Positions 41,402-52,003 of a stretch of DNA of 54,195 nucleotides are shown here, piece after piece. A model generated the notes under the pieces. That model was not told the origin of the DNA. It searched no databases and saw only the letters and a list, made by a program, of their open reading frames with translations. The position numbers and the translations under genes were made by a program. The stretch lies in the NCBI GenBank assembly GCA_022841665.1, contig JALHRB010000007.1:1-54195 (forward strand). Reading direction: 5' to 3'. Numbering within the stretch: position 1 is the stretch's first letter; each line of letters starts with the position of its first letter. This stretch comes from Pseudolabrys sp. (GTDB taxonomy: Bacteria > Pseudomonadota > Alphaproteobacteria > Rhizobiales > Xanthobacteraceae).

Positions 41402-42481
41402 CTAGCTCACCTTGCCGTTCGCGCCATTGCCCCTCGCCGCCTTCGCCCCATCGTACGCCCAGGTCACATACACCCCCGCCCAGGTGAACCCGCCGCCGAA
41501 GGCGGCGAGCACCAGGCGGTTGCCGGCCTTGAGCTGCGGCTCGTAGTCCCACAGCGACAGCGGGATGGTGGCGTTGGTGGTGTTGCCGTATTTGTGGATG
41601 GTCACCATCACGCGCTCCATCGGCAGGCCCATGCGCTCGGCGGTGGACTCGATGATGCGCTTGTTGGCCTGGTGCGGCACCAGCCAGTCGATCATGTCGC
41701 CGCGCAGATTGTTGCGGCTCATGATCTCGCCGGCGACTTCCGCCATCTTGGCGATGGCGAACTTGTACACGGCCGCGCCTTCCTGGTGCACGTAGTGCTG
41801 GCGCTTGGCCACCGTCTCCGCGCTCGCCGGCAGGCGCGAGCCGCCGGCCTTCTGGTGCAAATGGATCATGCCGGCGCCGTCGGAGCGGATCAGCGCGTCC
41901 ATGATGCCGTAGCCGTTGTCCTGCGCCTCGAGCAGCACCGCGCCGGCGCCGTCGCCGAACAGCACGCAGGTGGCGCGGTCGGTGTAGTCGATGATCGACG
42001 ACATCTTGTCGGCGCCGACCACGATCACCTTGCGCGCGGTGCCGGCGGCGATGAACTGCGTCGCGATGGTGAGCGAATAGAGGAAGCCCGAGCAGGCCGC
42101 CTGCACGTCGAACGAGCCGATGTTGTTGATACCGACCATGTCGCAGATCAGGTTGGCGGTCGACGGGAACTGCATGTCCGGCGTCGTGGTGGCGCAGATC
42201 AGCAGATCGACCTCGCCCGGCTTGGTGCCGGTCTTGGCCAGCAGCCCGCGCACGGCCTCGGCCGCCATATGCGAGGTGCCGAGCCCCTCGCCTTTCAGGA
42301 TGTGGCGCTCCTTGATGCCGGTGCGCTCGGTGATCCAGGTGTCGCTGGTGTCGACCATGCGGGCCAATTCCGCATTGGTCAGCAGGTCCGGCGGAACATA
42401 GCCGTGGACGGCGGTAATGGTGGCGCGGGGTGGCAGGGTCAAAGGCGGAATTCCCAACTTTCGGCCATGACATACGCCCAA
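41402..42481 (-). CDS. 3-oxoacyl-ACP synthase III (FabH-like), Bacteroidota-like
   Basis: A thiolase-fold KAS III that would condense acyl-CoA with malonyl-ACP. The catalytic triad is intact: Cys130 (QAACSGF), His270 (VPHQANKR) and Asn300 (YGNTTNAT). The sequence around GADKMSSIIDYTDRATC and the HYVHQEGAAVYKFA stretch differ from the usual proteobacterial FabH and look like Bacteroidota enzymes. The start is uncertain: only TTG codons (42481, 42457 or 42442) are available, none with a strong ribosome site. It is 18 bases after lpxB on the same strand, so it probably ends the lipid A operon. The main rhizobial fabH is usually elsewhere with plsX. Confidence 0.88.
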   Translation of the reverse strand: MGVCHGRKLGIPPLTLPPRATITAVHGYVPPDLLTNAELARMVDTSDTWITERTGIKERHILKGEGLGTSHMAAEAVRGLLAKTGTKPGEVDLLICATTTPDMQFPSTANLICDMVGINNIGSFDVQAACSGFLYSLTIATQFIAAGTARKVIVVGADKMSSIIDYTDRATCVLFGDGAGAVLLEAQDNGYGIMDALIRSDGAGMIHLHQKAGGSRLPASAETVAKRQHYVHQEGAAVYKFAIAKMAEVAGEIMSRNNLRGDMIDWLVPHQANKRIIESTAERMGLPMERVMVTIHKYGNTTNATIPLSLWDYEPQLKAGNRLVLAAFGGGFTWAGVYVTWAYDGAKAARGNGANGKVS

Positions 42482-42499
42482 TGGGCGCGGCGCAGCAAG

Positions 42500-43699
42500 C
42501 TACGCCCTTGGCCCGGCGGGCGCCATCGGGGCGCGTGACGGGTGGTTAAGGGCGGCCAGGACCGCCGCGGCCGCCCGCTCGCTCGGGATGGCGGTTCCGA
42601 TCTCCATCAGGACGTCCAGGCGGGCGAAGGACTCGATCTGGCGCCGCCGCTCGGGCGTATCGCGCAGCAGCGGCGCGAGCGCGGCGGCGAGGCGCGAAGG
42701 GGTGCAGTCGCGCTGCAGGAATTCCGGCACCACCGGCCCGTCCAGGATGATGTTGGCGAGGATGACGCTCGGAACGGTAATCAGCAGCCGTCCGATAACC
42801 TCTTCTACAATCGGAACTTTATAGGCCGTGACCATCGGAATGCCGGCGACCGCCAGCTCCAGGGTCGACGTCCCCGATTTGCTCAGCGCCGCCCGGGCGG
42901 TGCGGAAGGCGGCTTCCTTGTCGGCCGGATCGGTGACGACGCGGGCCGAAACGGGCCATTCGGCCACCGCGGCGCGGACCATGTCCGCCAGCCGGGGCAC
43001 CGCCGGCACCACCACTTCGAGCGGCGTTTCACGTGAAACAATTCCTAACGCCTGCCCGAAAATCCCGGCCATGCGCCGGATCTCGGCCGAGCGGCTGCCC
43101 GGCAGCACGATGAGGACCGGCGGATCGGAAAGACGGCGCTGGGCCTCTTCCGCATTCGGCCGTAAGCGCGCCGCCTGCTCGCCCAGCGGATGTCCGACAT
43201 AGCTCGTCGGCGGGCCGCCGAGACGCGCCATCGCAGACGGTTCAAACGGCAGCAATGCAAGCACACGGTCGACGTAAGGCTTCATCGCACGCGCGCGGCC
43301 CGGCCGCCACGCCCACACCGACGGGCAGACGTAATCGACGATCGGGATATGCGGCGCGCGGGCGCGCACGCGCTTCGCCACGCGATGGGTGAATTCGGGG
43401 CTGTCGACGATCACCAGCACGTCGGGCTTGGCCGCGATCACCGCATCGGCCGCTTCGCGGATGCGGCCGAGAATTTTCGGCAGACGCGCCGGAATGGCGG
43501 CGAAGCCGACGATGGCGAGCTCGCCAAGTGGAAACAAACTCGGCACACCCTCCTGCGCCATATGGCCGCCGCCGACGCCGGAGAAGCGCACGCGGCCTTG
43601 CGTGGCGCGGCGCAGCGCGCCGATCAGCGCGGCGCCGAGGCGGTCGCCGGACTCTTCGCCCGCGACCAGGAAGATGTGCGGGCCCGCTTCCGCGTTCAT
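42500..43699 (-). CDS. lpxB: Lipid-A-disaccharide synthase
   Basis: Glycosyltransferase joining UDP-diacylglucosamine with lipid X to form the lipid A disaccharide; 399 residues. The N-terminal IFLVAGEESGDRLGAALI, FSGVGGGHMAQEG, VDSPEFTHRVAKRV, VDYVCPSVWAWRPGRA and LPGSRSAEIRRM are family hallmarks. The start overlaps the stop of lpxI by 4 bases (ATGA), so the two are translationally coupled. It acts at the cytoplasmic membrane face. Confidence 0.97.
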   Translation of the reverse strand: MNAEAGPHIFLVAGEESGDRLGAALIGALRRATQGRVRFSGVGGGHMAQEGVPSLFPLGELAIVGFAAIPARLPKILGRIREAADAVIAAKPDVLVIVDSPEFTHRVAKRVRARAPHIPIVDYVCPSVWAWRPGRARAMKPYVDRVLALLPFEPSAMARLGGPPTSYVGHPLGEQAARLRPNAEEAQRRLSDPPVLIVLPGSRSAEIRRMAGIFGQALGIVSRETPLEVVVPAVPRLADMVRAAVAEWPVSARVVTDPADKEAAFRTARAALSKSGTSTLELAVAGIPMVTAYKVPIVEEVIGRLLITVPSVILANIILDGPVVPEFLQRDCTPSRLAAALAPLLRDTPERRRQIESFARLDVLMEIGTAIPSERAAAAVLAALNHPSRAPMAPAGPRA

Positions 43700-44565
43700 T
43701 GCGGCGATCCGGCCGGCACGCCGGCGACGAAAATCTTGGCGGCGTCGGCGGCGGCGATGAGGCGCGCGGGCTCGGCGACGATGGTTTCGCCGGCAACGAC
43801 CGCGAGGCCGGCAAGGCCTGCGCGCGCGACCCCTTCGGCGGTGGCCGGGCCGATCGACGGCAGATCGAACCGGCGGTCCTGCTGCGGCTTCGGCGCCTTC
43901 ACCAGCACGCCGGTGCCGGCGGCGCTGCGGATGCGGCCGCTGGCGCGCAGCTTGGCGACGCGCGCCAGCATGCCGTCGGTGCCTTCCGCCGCCTCGACCG
44001 CGAGCACGTGGCGGTCGGCGACCACCACGGCCTGGCCGATGTCGTAGGGGCCGGCGGCGCGCAGATAATCGAGACCGAAGGCGATATCGGCGCGGTCGCG
44101 CTCGGACGGCTGCACGAAACCGAGCGCGCCTTGCGGCACCAGAATCTCCGGCGCCACTTCATGCGCGCCGAGGACGCGGAAGCCCTGTTCTTCGATCAGC
44201 TTCACCACGTTCGACAACAGGTGATTGTCGCCGCCGCGAAAGCCGGCCGCGATGCGCGCCAATACGCTGAGCGAACGGAGATCGAAACGCACCTGCCACA
44301 AAGACGGCCGCACCAGCGAGCCGAGCAGCACGATGTCGCGGCAGCCGGCCGCGTGCAGCGCGCGCTCGAACGGCGCGAATTGCGCGATGCGCACCCACAT
44401 GTGCGCGCGGCCTTCGTAGTCCTGCGGCCGGGCGATGCCGCGCATCGGAAACAGCAGCACCTTGCGGCCGCGCGCGCCGACGTAATCGGCCACCGCCAGC
44501 GGCAGGCTGCCGGCGCCGCACACCAGCGCGAGCGGCCCTTGGCCTGCTGCGGCGGCCTCGCTCAT
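43696..44565 (-). CDS. lpxI: UDP-2,3-diacylglucosamine pyrophosphatase LpxI
   Basis: Hydrolyses UDP-2,3-diacylglucosamine to lipid X; LpxI takes the place of LpxH in Alphaproteobacteria. Of 289 residues, the N-terminal LALVCGAGSLPLAVADY and the C-terminal GVLVKAPKPQQDRRFDLPSIGPATAEGV are clear family signatures. It overlaps lpxA by 4 bases on one side and lpxB by 4 on the other, so it is in the middle of a tightly coupled group of three. Confidence 0.95.
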   Translation of the reverse strand: MSEAAAAGQGPLALVCGAGSLPLAVADYVGARGRKVLLFPMRGIARPQDYEGRAHMWVRIAQFAPFERALHAAGCRDIVLLGSLVRPSLWQVRFDLRSLSVLARIAAGFRGGDNHLLSNVVKLIEEQGFRVLGAHEVAPEILVPQGALGFVQPSERDRADIAFGLDYLRAAGPYDIGQAVVVADRHVLAVEAAEGTDGMLARVAKLRASGRIRSAAGTGVLVKAPKPQQDRRFDLPSIGPATAEGVARAGLAGLAVVAGETIVAEPARLIAAADAAKIFVAGVPAGSPQ

Positions 44566-45377
44566 GATCCCTCGCCGGCCTCGTTGCGGTTGACCGCCAT
44601 GGTGAGCGGGCGCTTGCCCGCGCGGACGAACTCGACGATGCGCACGACCAGCGCGTCGCCGGCATAGTCGGCGGCGACCTTGTCGAGCCGTGCGCGGAAC
44701 TCGCCCGCGCCGAAGAACAGCGCCTGGTAGGCTGCGCGCACGCGATGAATCTCGGCCTTGCTCAAGCCGCGCCGCTTCATGCCGACGACATTGAGCCCGA
44801 CGAGATCGGCGAGCGGCCCGTGCGCCATGCCGAAGGGAATGACGTCGGCGCGCACGCCCGAGAGGCCGACGATCATGGCGCCCTCGCCGATGCGCGCGAA
44901 CTGACGCACCGCGACGCCGCCGCCGAACACGACATTGTCGCCGATCTGCGAATGGCCGCCGAGCATGACATTGTTGGCGAAGATCACCTTGTTGCCGACG
45001 ACGCAGTCATGGGCGACGTGGCTGCCGACCATGAAGAAGCAGCCGTCACCGACCGTGGTCACGCCGCGGTCGGCGGCGGTGCCGGTGTTCATCGTAACGT
45101 TCTCGCGGATGTCGCAGTCGGCGCCGACCTCGAGACGCGTCGGCTCGCCTTTGTAGCCGAGCGACTGCGGCGGCGAGCCGAGCGAGGCGAAAGGATGGAT
45201 CACCGTGCGCGGGCCGATGCTGGTGTGGCCGGTCAGGTTGACATGGGCGATGAGCCGGCAGCCGTCGCCGATCGTCACGTGCGGGCCGACGGTGCAGAAC
45301 GGGCCGATCGAAACGTCGCGGCCGATGGCGGCCCCGGCCTCGACGCGCGCCGAGGGGTCGATCATGGCAGCGCTCAT
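44562..45377 (-). CDS. lpxA: Acyl-ACP--UDP-N-acetylglucosamine O-acyltransferase
   Basis: First enzyme of lipid A synthesis, 271 residues. A left-handed beta-helix made of hexapeptide repeats ([22 protein letters not shown] onward) and the catalytic His123 in [13 protein letters not shown] are seen. The C-terminal helical part has [23 protein letters not shown] 45377 overlaps the fabZ stop (ATGA); the longer frame to 45455 would overlap fabZ and is unlikely. Another Met is four codons on at 45365. Confidence 0.97.
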   Translation of the reverse strand: MSAAMIDPSARVEAGAAIGRDVSIGPFCTVGPHVTIGDGCRLIAHVNLTGHTSIGPRTVIHPFASLGSPPQSLGYKGEPTRLEVGADCDIRENVTMNTGTAADRGVTTVGDGCFFMVGSHVAHDCVVGNKVIFANNVMLGGHSQIGDNVVFGGGVAVRQFARIGEGAMIVGLSGVRADVIPFGMAHGPLADLVGLNVVGMKRRGLSKAEIHRVRAAYQALFFGAGEFRARLDKVAADYAGDALVVRIVEFVRAGKRPLTMAVNRNEAGEGS

Positions 45378-45832
45378 ATGTCGGAGATCATGGCGCCGAC
45401 TTCCGCCTCGGCGACGATCGTGCCCGCGACCTTCGCTTCGCCGCGATACCACCACATGTTGCGGCGGTGCGCGGTGCGCGTCATGTGATATTCGATGGTG
45501 TCGCCCGGCACCACCGGGCGGCGGAATTTGGCCTTGTCGATGGTCATGAAGAACACGTTCTTGGCGCGGTCCAATCCCATCGCGACGATGCAGAGCACGC
45601 CGGCGGTCTGCGCCATGCCCTCGATCATCAAGACGCCGGGGAAAACCGGATTGTCGGGAAAGTGGCCCTGGAATTGCGGCTCGTTGACGGTGACGTTCTT
45701 GATGCCGATGCCGAACTCGTCGCCGCGGATGTTGGTCACGCGATCGACCATGAGGAACGGATAGCGGTGCGGCAGCATCTTCAGGATCGCCCCGATATCG
45801 GCCGCTTCCAGTTTGGTGACTACTTCGTCCAT
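45374..45832 (-). CDS. fabZ: 3-hydroxyacyl-ACP dehydratase FabZ
   Basis: Hot-dog fold dehydratase of 152 residues acting in fatty acid elongation; it competes with LpxA and LpxD for 3-hydroxyacyl-ACP. The active-site His57 ([13 protein letters not shown]) and Glu71 (LMIEGMAQ) are present, as is [12 protein letters not shown]. The order lpxD-fabZ-lpxA on one strand is the ordinary one. It starts 10 bases after lpxD. Confidence 0.97.
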   Translation of the reverse strand: MDEVVTKLEAADIGAILKMLPHRYPFLMVDRVTNIRGDEFGIGIKNVTVNEPQFQGHFPDNPVFPGVLMIEGMAQTAGVLCIVAMGLDRAKNVFFMTIDKAKFRRPVVPGDTIEYHMTRTAHRRNMWWYRGEAKVAGTIVAEAEVGAMISDI

Positions 45833-45842
45833 GATACTCGTC

Positions 45843-46910
45843 TCACTCGTCGGCGCCTTCGACCTTGCGGCGCGCGCTCATTTCCCGGCGCGCCAACTGG
45901 TTGAGGATCGTCATCTCGCGGAACCACTCCTTCACCGGCTTGGCGGGCGTGCCGCCCCAGCGCGCGCCGGCCGGCACGTCGCCATGCACGTTGCTCGTGG
46001 CCGCGATGTGCGCGCCCTCCCCGACGGTCACGTTGTTGTTCAAACCGACGCGCGCGCCCAGCACCACGTAGTCCTCCAGCGTCGAGGAACCGGCGATGCC
46101 GGTCTGCGCGACCAGGATGCAATGCCGTCCGATGCAGACATTGTGGCCCACCTGCACAAGGTTGTCGATCTTGGTGCCCTCGCCGATGATCGTGTCGCGG
46201 ATCGCGCCGCGGTCGACGGTCGTGCCGGCGCCGATCTCGACGTCGTCCTGGATGATGACACGGCCGACTTGCGGCACCTTGAGGTGGCCCTGCGCGCCCA
46301 TGACGAAGCCGAAGCCGTCCTGGCCGATCTGGCAGCCGGGATGGATGATGACGCGATCGCCAACCAAGGCGTTGGCGAGCACCACGCCGGCGCCGATCGA
46401 GCAATCGCGGCCGATGCGCACGCCCGCGTCGATGACGGCGGTGGCGCCGATGGCGGTGCCGCTGCCGATCTCGGCACCCGCTCCGACCACCGCGCCGGGA
46501 TCGATGGCGACGCCATCTTCCAGCCGCGCGGCCGGGTCGACATGGGCGCCGGCAAAAACGCCGGGCGCGCGCAAGGCCGACGGCCGCAGCGCGTGCGGAA
46601 ACATCTTGCGCGCAACGGTAACGAAGGCGCGGTAGGGCTCCGCCACGACCAGCGCCACCGTGTGCGCCGGCAAGGTGCCGGCGAGCGCGGCGGTCGTCAG
46701 GCAGCACCCGGCATGCGTCGCGCGCGCGGCCGCGACATAGTTCCGGTTCTCGAAGAAAGTGAGATCGCCGGGCGCGGCATGGTCGAGTGCCGCGATACCG
46801 GCAAAGCGACGCCCCGGCTGTGGCGCTACCGGCGCCGCCGCGCCCGCAGCGGCGGCGATCTCATCGAGCGTGAGGCCATCCGAGTGCCTGAGGAATACCG
46901 GCTCGCTCAT
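45843..46910 (-). CDS. lpxD: UDP-3-O-(3-hydroxyacyl)glucosamine N-acyltransferase
   Basis: Third step of lipid A synthesis, N-acylating UDP-3-O-acylglucosamine; 355 residues. The N-terminal uridine-binding part includes [10 protein letters not shown], followed by many hexapeptide repeats of a beta-helix and the catalytic-His region [15 protein letters not shown]-terminal helix ([11 protein letters not shown]) is present. ATG 46910 gives the usual start; the bamA stop is 49 bases upstream. Confidence 0.96.
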   Translation of the reverse strand: MSEPVFLRHSDGLTLDEIAAAAGAAAPVAPQPGRRFAGIAALDHAAPGDLTFFENRNYVAAARATHAGCCLTTAALAGTLPAHTVALVVAEPYRAFVTVARKMFPHALRPSALRAPGVFAGAHVDPAARLEDGVAIDPGAVVGAGAEIGSGTAIGATAVIDAGVRIGRDCSIGAGVVLANALVGDRVIIHPGCQIGQDGFGFVMGAQGHLKVPQVGRVIIQDDVEIGAGTTVDRGAIRDTIIGEGTKIDNLVQVGHNVCIGRHCILVAQTGIAGSSTLEDYVVLGARVGLNNNVTVGEGAHIAATSNVHGDVPAGARWGGTPAKPVKEWFREMTILNQLARREMSARRKVEGADE

Positions 46911-46959
46911 GCCGCCAAGGGACTGTTCCGTTCGGGCGCGCCGCCGGACGCGGCCGCCA

Positions 46960-49407
46960 TCAGAACTTCGTGCCGCCGCTGAACCGGAAGATCTGAGTCC
47001 GGTCGCAAACCTGGCCGCCGCCGACCGGCGTCTCGCAGAACTTGCTCAGCGGATAGGCGAAGTCGAAACGCAGCGGCCCAAGCGGCGAATCCCACAGCAA
47101 GCCGACACCGACCGAGGAGCGGATCATGGACGCGCTGTTGAGGCCGACCTGCAGCGTTTCGCCGGTGACGCTCCAGGACGTCGGGCCCTGATAGCTCCAG
47201 AGCGAACCGGCGTCGGCGAAGACCGCGAGCTTGATGCCGATCTCCTTGGGCAGGAAGTAGAGCGGCGTTAGCGCCTCCACGGTGGCGCCCCAGTAGAGCG
47301 AGCCGCCGAGCGCGTCGTTGCTGGTGCCGGATGTCAGGTCGCGCGGGCCGATACCCGACGGCGCGAAGCCGCGCACCAGGTTCGGGCCCATCTGGAAGTG
47401 ATCCAGCATGCGCAGGTCCTTGCCGCCCCACGAGCCGACGTGGCCGCCTTGCAACTTGACCATGCCGACGATGTCCGGGAAGACCTCGTGATAGGCGCGC
47501 GCTTCGCTGCTGGTGCGCACGAAGTTCACGTCGCCGCCGACGCCGGCGAAATCCTGCTTGATCTCGGCAAAGAGGCCGGTGGTCGGCAGCCGCACGTTGT
47601 CGAGGGTGTTGTAGGACAACGAATAGCCGACGAGCGAGACCAGCACGGCGCCGTTGGCCAGTTCCTTGCGTACCGCCAGCGAAGCTTCGCCGTTGTTGTA
47701 GCAGCTGTCCCCGGGAACGACCGGCTTGGTCGTCGAATTTTGACAGTCGTTGTACTGGTTCGGCAGCGTGATCTCCTGCCGATAGATCGAATAGCGCGGC
47801 TGGAAGGCGATTTCTTCGCTCAGCCCGAAACCGAGGCGCAGATTCGTGCCGTAGGTCAGGGTGTCGTAGGAGACGTAGTCCGACGCGAGGTTCTGCTTCG
47901 CGAACAGGTCGACGCCGCCCGCCATGCGGTAGCCCAACAGATAGGGCTCGACGAAAGACAAATCGAGGCCGCGCACGCGCTGACCGTACTGGACAGCAGC
48001 CTTGGCGAACTGGCCGCGCCCCATCAGATTGCGGTCGGCGACGCTGACTTCGCCGATGGCGCCGTCGGCGGTCGAATAGCCGCCGGAGATCGAGAACTGG
48101 CCGGTGGCCTGTTCCTCGACATCGACGTTGAGGACGACGCGGTCGGGCGCGGAACCCGGCTCGTTGGTAATCTTGACCGTCTTGAAGAAGCTGAGATTCT
48201 TCAGGCGGCGCTCGGCGCGGTCGATGAGCGCGCGGTTGTAGGCGTCGCCCTCGCCGAGGTCGAATTCGCGGCGGATCACATAGTCGCGCGTGCGCACGTT
48301 GCCGCGGACGTTGATGCGCTCGATATAGGCGCGCGTGCCTTCCTCGACCACGAAGACCAGGTTGATGACTTTGGTTTGAAAGTTGCGGTCGCCGCGCGGC
48401 CGCACGGTAGCGAAGGCGTAGCCGCGCTTGGCGGCCTCGATGGTCATCGCCTCGACGCTCTTCTCCACCAGGTCGGCGTTGTAGACGCTGCCGGACGAAA
48501 GCTTGAGCCGGCTGCGCAACGTGGCCGGATCCATGGCCTGCACGTTGGAGACTACGTCGAGCGAGCCGACGCGGTACTGCGCGCCCTCGTCGATGGTGAA
48601 GGTGACGATGAACCCCTTCTTGGCCGGATCGTATTCGCCCACCGCCGCGACGATACGCACGTCGGCATAGCCGTGCTTCAGGTAGAAACGGCGCAAGAGG
48701 TCGCGGTCGGCTGCGACACGGTCCGGATCGTAGATGTCGGCCGAATGCAGGAAGCTGAGCCAGTTGCTCTCGGATGTCTTGATGACGTCCTTGAGGCGGC
48801 CGTGCGAGAAGGCGCGCGCCCCCTGGAAGCGGATGTCGTGGACGCCGGTCTTCGGGCCTTCGGTGATCTCGAAGACGAGGTCGACGCGATTGTTCGGCAG
48901 CTCGATGATCTTCGGCACCACGGTGACGTCGAAACGGCCGTTGCGGTGATAGATTTCGATGATGCGCTGGACGTCGGCCTGCACGGTCGGCTTCGACAAG
49001 GTACCGCGCGGCTTCGACTGCACCTCGACCTTGAGCTGCTCGTCCTTGGATTTCTTATTGCCTTCGAAAGCGACCCGGTTGATCACCGGGTTCTCGACCA
49101 CGGTGACGACCACGCGGCCGCCGGCGGTGTTGATGCGCACGTCCGAAAACAGGCCGGTCGCGTAGAGCGCCTTCAGCCCCTCGTCGATCTCGGCCGCACC
49201 GAGACGGCCGCCCGGGCCGGGACGGAAATAGGAACGGATGGTGTCGGCTTCGACGCGCCGGCTGCCCTGCACAACAATCGAGCTGGCGGACTGCGCAACG
49301 GCTACGCCGGAAGACGCAAGGGTGACGTACCCAGCAGCAACAATGATACCGCTGAGGACTACACAGCTAAGGGCCAGTCCCCGAACCAACCGCACAACCA
49401 GTCCCAT
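46960..49407 (-). CDS. bamA: Outer membrane protein assembly factor BamA
   Basis: Essential Omp85 protein that inserts beta-barrels in the outer membrane; 815 residues. A signal peptide ([10 protein letters not shown], hydrophobic core, cleavage near AVA-Q at 38) is followed by five POTRA domains (about 42-370; [18 protein letters not shown] begins the first) and a barrel with the loop-6 motif [11 protein letters not shown] and a C-terminal Phe (GGTKF). The rseP gene lies 161 bases upstream, an interval that could contain an internal promoter. Confidence 0.97.
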   Translation of the reverse strand: MGLVVRLVRGLALSCVVLSGIIVAAGYVTLASSGVAVAQSASSIVVQGSRRVEADTIRSYFRPGPGGRLGAAEIDEGLKALYATGLFSDVRINTAGGRVVVTVVENPVINRVAFEGNKKSKDEQLKVEVQSKPRGTLSKPTVQADVQRIIEIYHRNGRFDVTVVPKIIELPNNRVDLVFEITEGPKTGVHDIRFQGARAFSHGRLKDVIKTSESNWLSFLHSADIYDPDRVAADRDLLRRFYLKHGYADVRIVAAVGEYDPAKKGFIVTFTIDEGAQYRVGSLDVVSNVQAMDPATLRSRLKLSSGSVYNADLVEKSVEAMTIEAAKRGYAFATVRPRGDRNFQTKVINLVFVVEEGTRAYIERINVRGNVRTRDYVIRREFDLGEGDAYNRALIDRAERRLKNLSFFKTVKITNEPGSAPDRVVLNVDVEEQATGQFSISGGYSTADGAIGEVSVADRNLMGRGQFAKAAVQYGQRVRGLDLSFVEPYLLGYRMAGGVDLFAKQNLASDYVSYDTLTYGTNLRLGFGLSEEIAFQPRYSIYRQEITLPNQYNDCQNSTTKPVVPGDSCYNNGEASLAVRKELANGAVLVSLVGYSLSYNTLDNVRLPTTGLFAEIKQDFAGVGGDVNFVRTSSEARAYHEVFPDIVGMVKLQGGHVGSWGGKDLRMLDHFQMGPNLVRGFAPSGIGPRDLTSGTSNDALGGSLYWGATVEALTPLYFLPKEIGIKLAVFADAGSLWSYQGPTSWSVTGETLQVGLNSASMIRSSVGVGLLWDSPLGPLRFDFAYPLSKFCETPVGGGQVCDRTQIFRFSGGTKF

Positions 49408-49568
49408 GCGCTACGCGCCCTTTATAGTCCTTGCGGCCGCCCCCACGCAGAATCGGCAGATTGCAGGCCGGGTATTCGGCTGCTTTGTACAGGCTTTTGG
49501 GGGACCTGCAAACGAAACTCCCAACCCAACTTTCCCTTTCCCCTCAAAAAGTTGCCGGAAGGCAACGG

Positions 49569-50720
49569 TTATGAGGTGGCCAAGTGCAGGATGTCATTAA
49601 AGGTTGCAAAAATCATCAACATGACGACGATCGCCAGGCCGATGCGGAACCCGATATCCTGCGCGCGCTCGGACAGCGGACGGCCGCGGACCGCCTCGAT
49701 TCCATAGAACAAAAGGTGACCCCCATCGAGCAGGGGAATCGGGAACAGGTTGAGGAGGCCGATCGAGACCGACAGCACGGCGGTCAGGTGCAAAAGCGCG
49801 ACGAAGCCGGCGGTTGCAACCTGCCCGGAAACCTGGGCGATGCGGATGGGGCCGCCGAGCTGGTCGGCCGCCTCGCGGCCGGCGAAGATGCCGGCGATGT
49901 AGGACATGGTGCGGTCGACCACGAACCAGGTCTCCTGCGCGCCCGCCACCACCGCGCTGACCGGATTGTAGGTCTGCGTCTTCACGTCGCCCGGCGCCAT
50001 CGAGCGGCTGATGCCGAGCACGCCGAGCCGGTGCACGTTGCCGAAATTGTCCTTGAGCTCGCGCATCTGCGGCACGGCCTTGAGCGTGGTCAGCACGCCG
50101 CCGCGCTCGACCTCGACAGTGAGCGTCTCGCCGGCGCTGATGCTGACGATGCGCTGCATGTCGGAGAAGGAATCGATTTTCTGCCCATTGATGGCGAGCA
50201 CGAGGTCGCCGGCCTGGAAGCCGGCGGCCTGCGCGGCGCTGCCCGGCTGGATGCTGTCGACGCGCGCGGTCGTCACCTGCTTGCCGACGGTCATGAAGAT
50301 GGCGGCGAAGATGACGATGGCGAGCAGGAAGTTGGCGATCGGGCCGGCCGCCACCACGGCGGCGCGCGGGCCGACCGGCTTGTGCAGGAAGGAGACCTTG
50401 CGCTCCTCCGCCGACATGCCGGCCGCGGCGGCGTGGTCGGGCACGCTGGCCGCGTTGTCGTCGCCGAAGAATTTCACGTAGCCGCCAAGCGGGATGGCGG
50501 CGAGCTTCCAGCGGGTGCCGTAGCGGTCGGTGAAGCCGACGATTTCGGGGCCGAAGCCGATCGAGAAAGCGAGCACTTTGACGCCGCACCAGCGGGCCAC
50601 CAGGAAGTGGCCAAGCTCATGAAAGAACACGACAATCGTGAGGACGAAGAGGAAAGGCACCAGGTAGCCGGCGAGCCCCCCGCCAAACGAGCTCAAGCCG
50701 CCTAAAATATCGAAACTCAT
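49569..50720 (-). CDS. rseP: RIP metalloprotease RseP (site-2 protease)
   Basis: Intramembrane zinc protease that releases anti-sigma factors or similar; 383 residues. The zinc motif HELGH is at 34-38 in the first helix, a PDZ domain is near 185-270 (ARVDSIQPGSAAQAAGFQAGDLVLAINGQ), and LFPIPLLDGGHLLFY has the third zinc-ligand Asp. The ATG at 50720 has GAGGG five bases ahead; the open frame continues upstream to 50837 but overlaps dxr. It is followed by bamA and preceded by dxr. Confidence 0.96.
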   Translation of the reverse strand: MSFDILGGLSSFGGGLAGYLVPFLFVLTIVVFFHELGHFLVARWCGVKVLAFSIGFGPEIVGFTDRYGTRWKLAAIPLGGYVKFFGDDNAASVPDHAAAAGMSAEERKVSFLHKPVGPRAAVVAAGPIANFLLAIVIFAAIFMTVGKQVTTARVDSIQPGSAAQAAGFQAGDLVLAINGQKIDSFSDMQRIVSISAGETLTVEVERGGVLTTLKAVPQMRELKDNFGNVHRLGVLGISRSMAPGDVKTQTYNPVSAVVAGAQETWFVVDRTMSYIAGIFAGREAADQLGGPIRIAQVSGQVATAGFVALLHLTAVLSVSIGLLNLFPIPLLDGGHLLFYGIEAVRGRPLSERAQDIGFRIGLAIVVMLMIFATFNDILHLATS

Positions 50721-50772
50721 CTGACCCTCGTCCCCGCCCCTAAAGGCGCCTAAAAGCGTTAGTGAAAGATTA

Positions 50773-51999
50773 CTAGGATGCCTTTGCGGCAATTTCGGGC
50801 AAGAGGGCCCGGGCCATGAGTCTTGCATCATGGTCAACGGCCAAGGCCGCCTCGATCCCGTCCGGCTCCTTGAGCCAGCCTTTGCCGGCGGCGGCGTCGA
50901 GGGTGGCCTCGACCAGGGCCGGAATGGCCGGGAACGGGATGCGGCCGGCGATGAACTCGGCCACCGCCACCTCGTCGGCGGCGTTGAGCACGGTCGGCGC
51001 GGCGCCGCCCTCCTCCATCGCGCGGCGGGCCAGCGCCAGGGCCGGGAAGCGGACGAGATCGGGCTCTTCGAAGGTCAGTTCGCGTAACGCGGCGAGATCG
51101 AGCCGCGGCGCAGGGCCAGCGATGCGCCGCGGCCAGGCCAGGCAATGCGCGATCGGGATGCGCATGTCGGGCGCGCCCAACTGGGCCACCACCGAGCCAT
51201 CGCTGAACTCGACCAAGCCGTGCACGACCGATTGCGGATGCACCAGCACGTCGATTTCGGACGGCGCCAGCGCGAACAGGTGATGCGCCTCGATCAGTTC
51301 GAGGCCCTTGTTCATGAGCGTGGCGGAATCGACCGAGACTTTCGGCCCCATCGACCAGTTCGGATGGCGCAGCGCCTGCTCGGGGGTCGCGTTGCGGATG
51401 GCGTCGAGCGTCCAGGTGCGGAACGGGCCGCCCGAGGCGGTCAGGATGACGCGGCGCACCGCTTCGCGCGGGCCCGACGCGAGCGCCTGGAAGATGGCGT
51501 TGTGCTCACTGTCGACCGGCAGCACGGTGGCGCCGGCCGCCGCCGCGCGGCGCATGAACAGGCTGCCGGCGCAGACGAGGCATTCCTTGTTGGCGAGCGC
51601 GACGCTGGCGCCGCGTTCGATCGCGGCCAAAGTCGGCTTGAGGCCGACCGCGCCGGAAATCGCCGCCATCACCCACTCGGCCGGACGCTCCGCCGCCTCG
51701 ACCAGCGCGGCGGGACCGGCGGCCGCCTCGATGCCGCTGCCGGCGAGCGCGTCCTTCAAGTCGCGATAGGCGTCCTCGTCGGCGACGACGGCGAGCCGCG
51801 CGCCCAGGTCGCGCGCGAGCTTGGCCAGCGCCGGCGCGTTGCGTTTGGCGCTGAGCGCCTCGACGCGGTAGCGGGCCGGCTCGCGCTTGATGAGGTCGAC
51901 GGTCGACGCGCCGATCGAGCCGGTGGCGCCCAAGATGGTGACGCTGCGCACGCCTTGCGCCGGTTGCGGCGGGGTCTTTCTGGCCGGGATCGCGTTCAT
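50773..51999 (-). CDS. dxr: 1-deoxy-D-xylulose 5-phosphate reductoisomerase
   Basis: Makes methylerythritol phosphate from DXP with NADPH; second step of the isoprenoid pathway that ispDF continues. Of 408 residues, [16 protein letters not shown] is the NADPH fold, [23 protein letters not shown] and [25 protein letters not shown] are active-site blocks. ATG 51999 lies 4 bases after the cdsA stop; the frame extends to 52035 inside cdsA but without family match. Confidence 0.97.
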   Translation of the reverse strand: MNAIPARKTPPQPAQGVRSVTILGATGSIGASTVDLIKREPARYRVEALSAKRNAPALAKLARDLGARLAVVADEDAYRDLKDALAGSGIEAAAGPAALVEAAERPAEWVMAAISGAVGLKPTLAAIERGASVALANKECLVCAGSLFMRRAAAAGATVLPVDSEHNAIFQALASGPREAVRRVILTASGGPFRTWTLDAIRNATPEQALRHPNWSMGPKVSVDSATLMNKGLELIEAHHLFALAPSEIDVLVHPQSVVHGLVEFSDGSVVAQLGAPDMRIPIAHCLAWPRRIAGPAPRLDLAALRELTFEEPDLVRFPALALARRAMEEGGAAPTVLNAADEVAVAEFIAGRIPFPAIPALVEATLDAAAGKGWLKEPDGIEAALAVDHDARLMARALLPEIAAKAS

Positions 52000-52003
52000 C
52001 GCG

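Noticed and set aside
50721-50837. Extended N-terminus of rseP
   Set aside because: It would overlap the dxr end, whereas ATG 50720 has a strong ribosome site and starts right before the first membrane helix.
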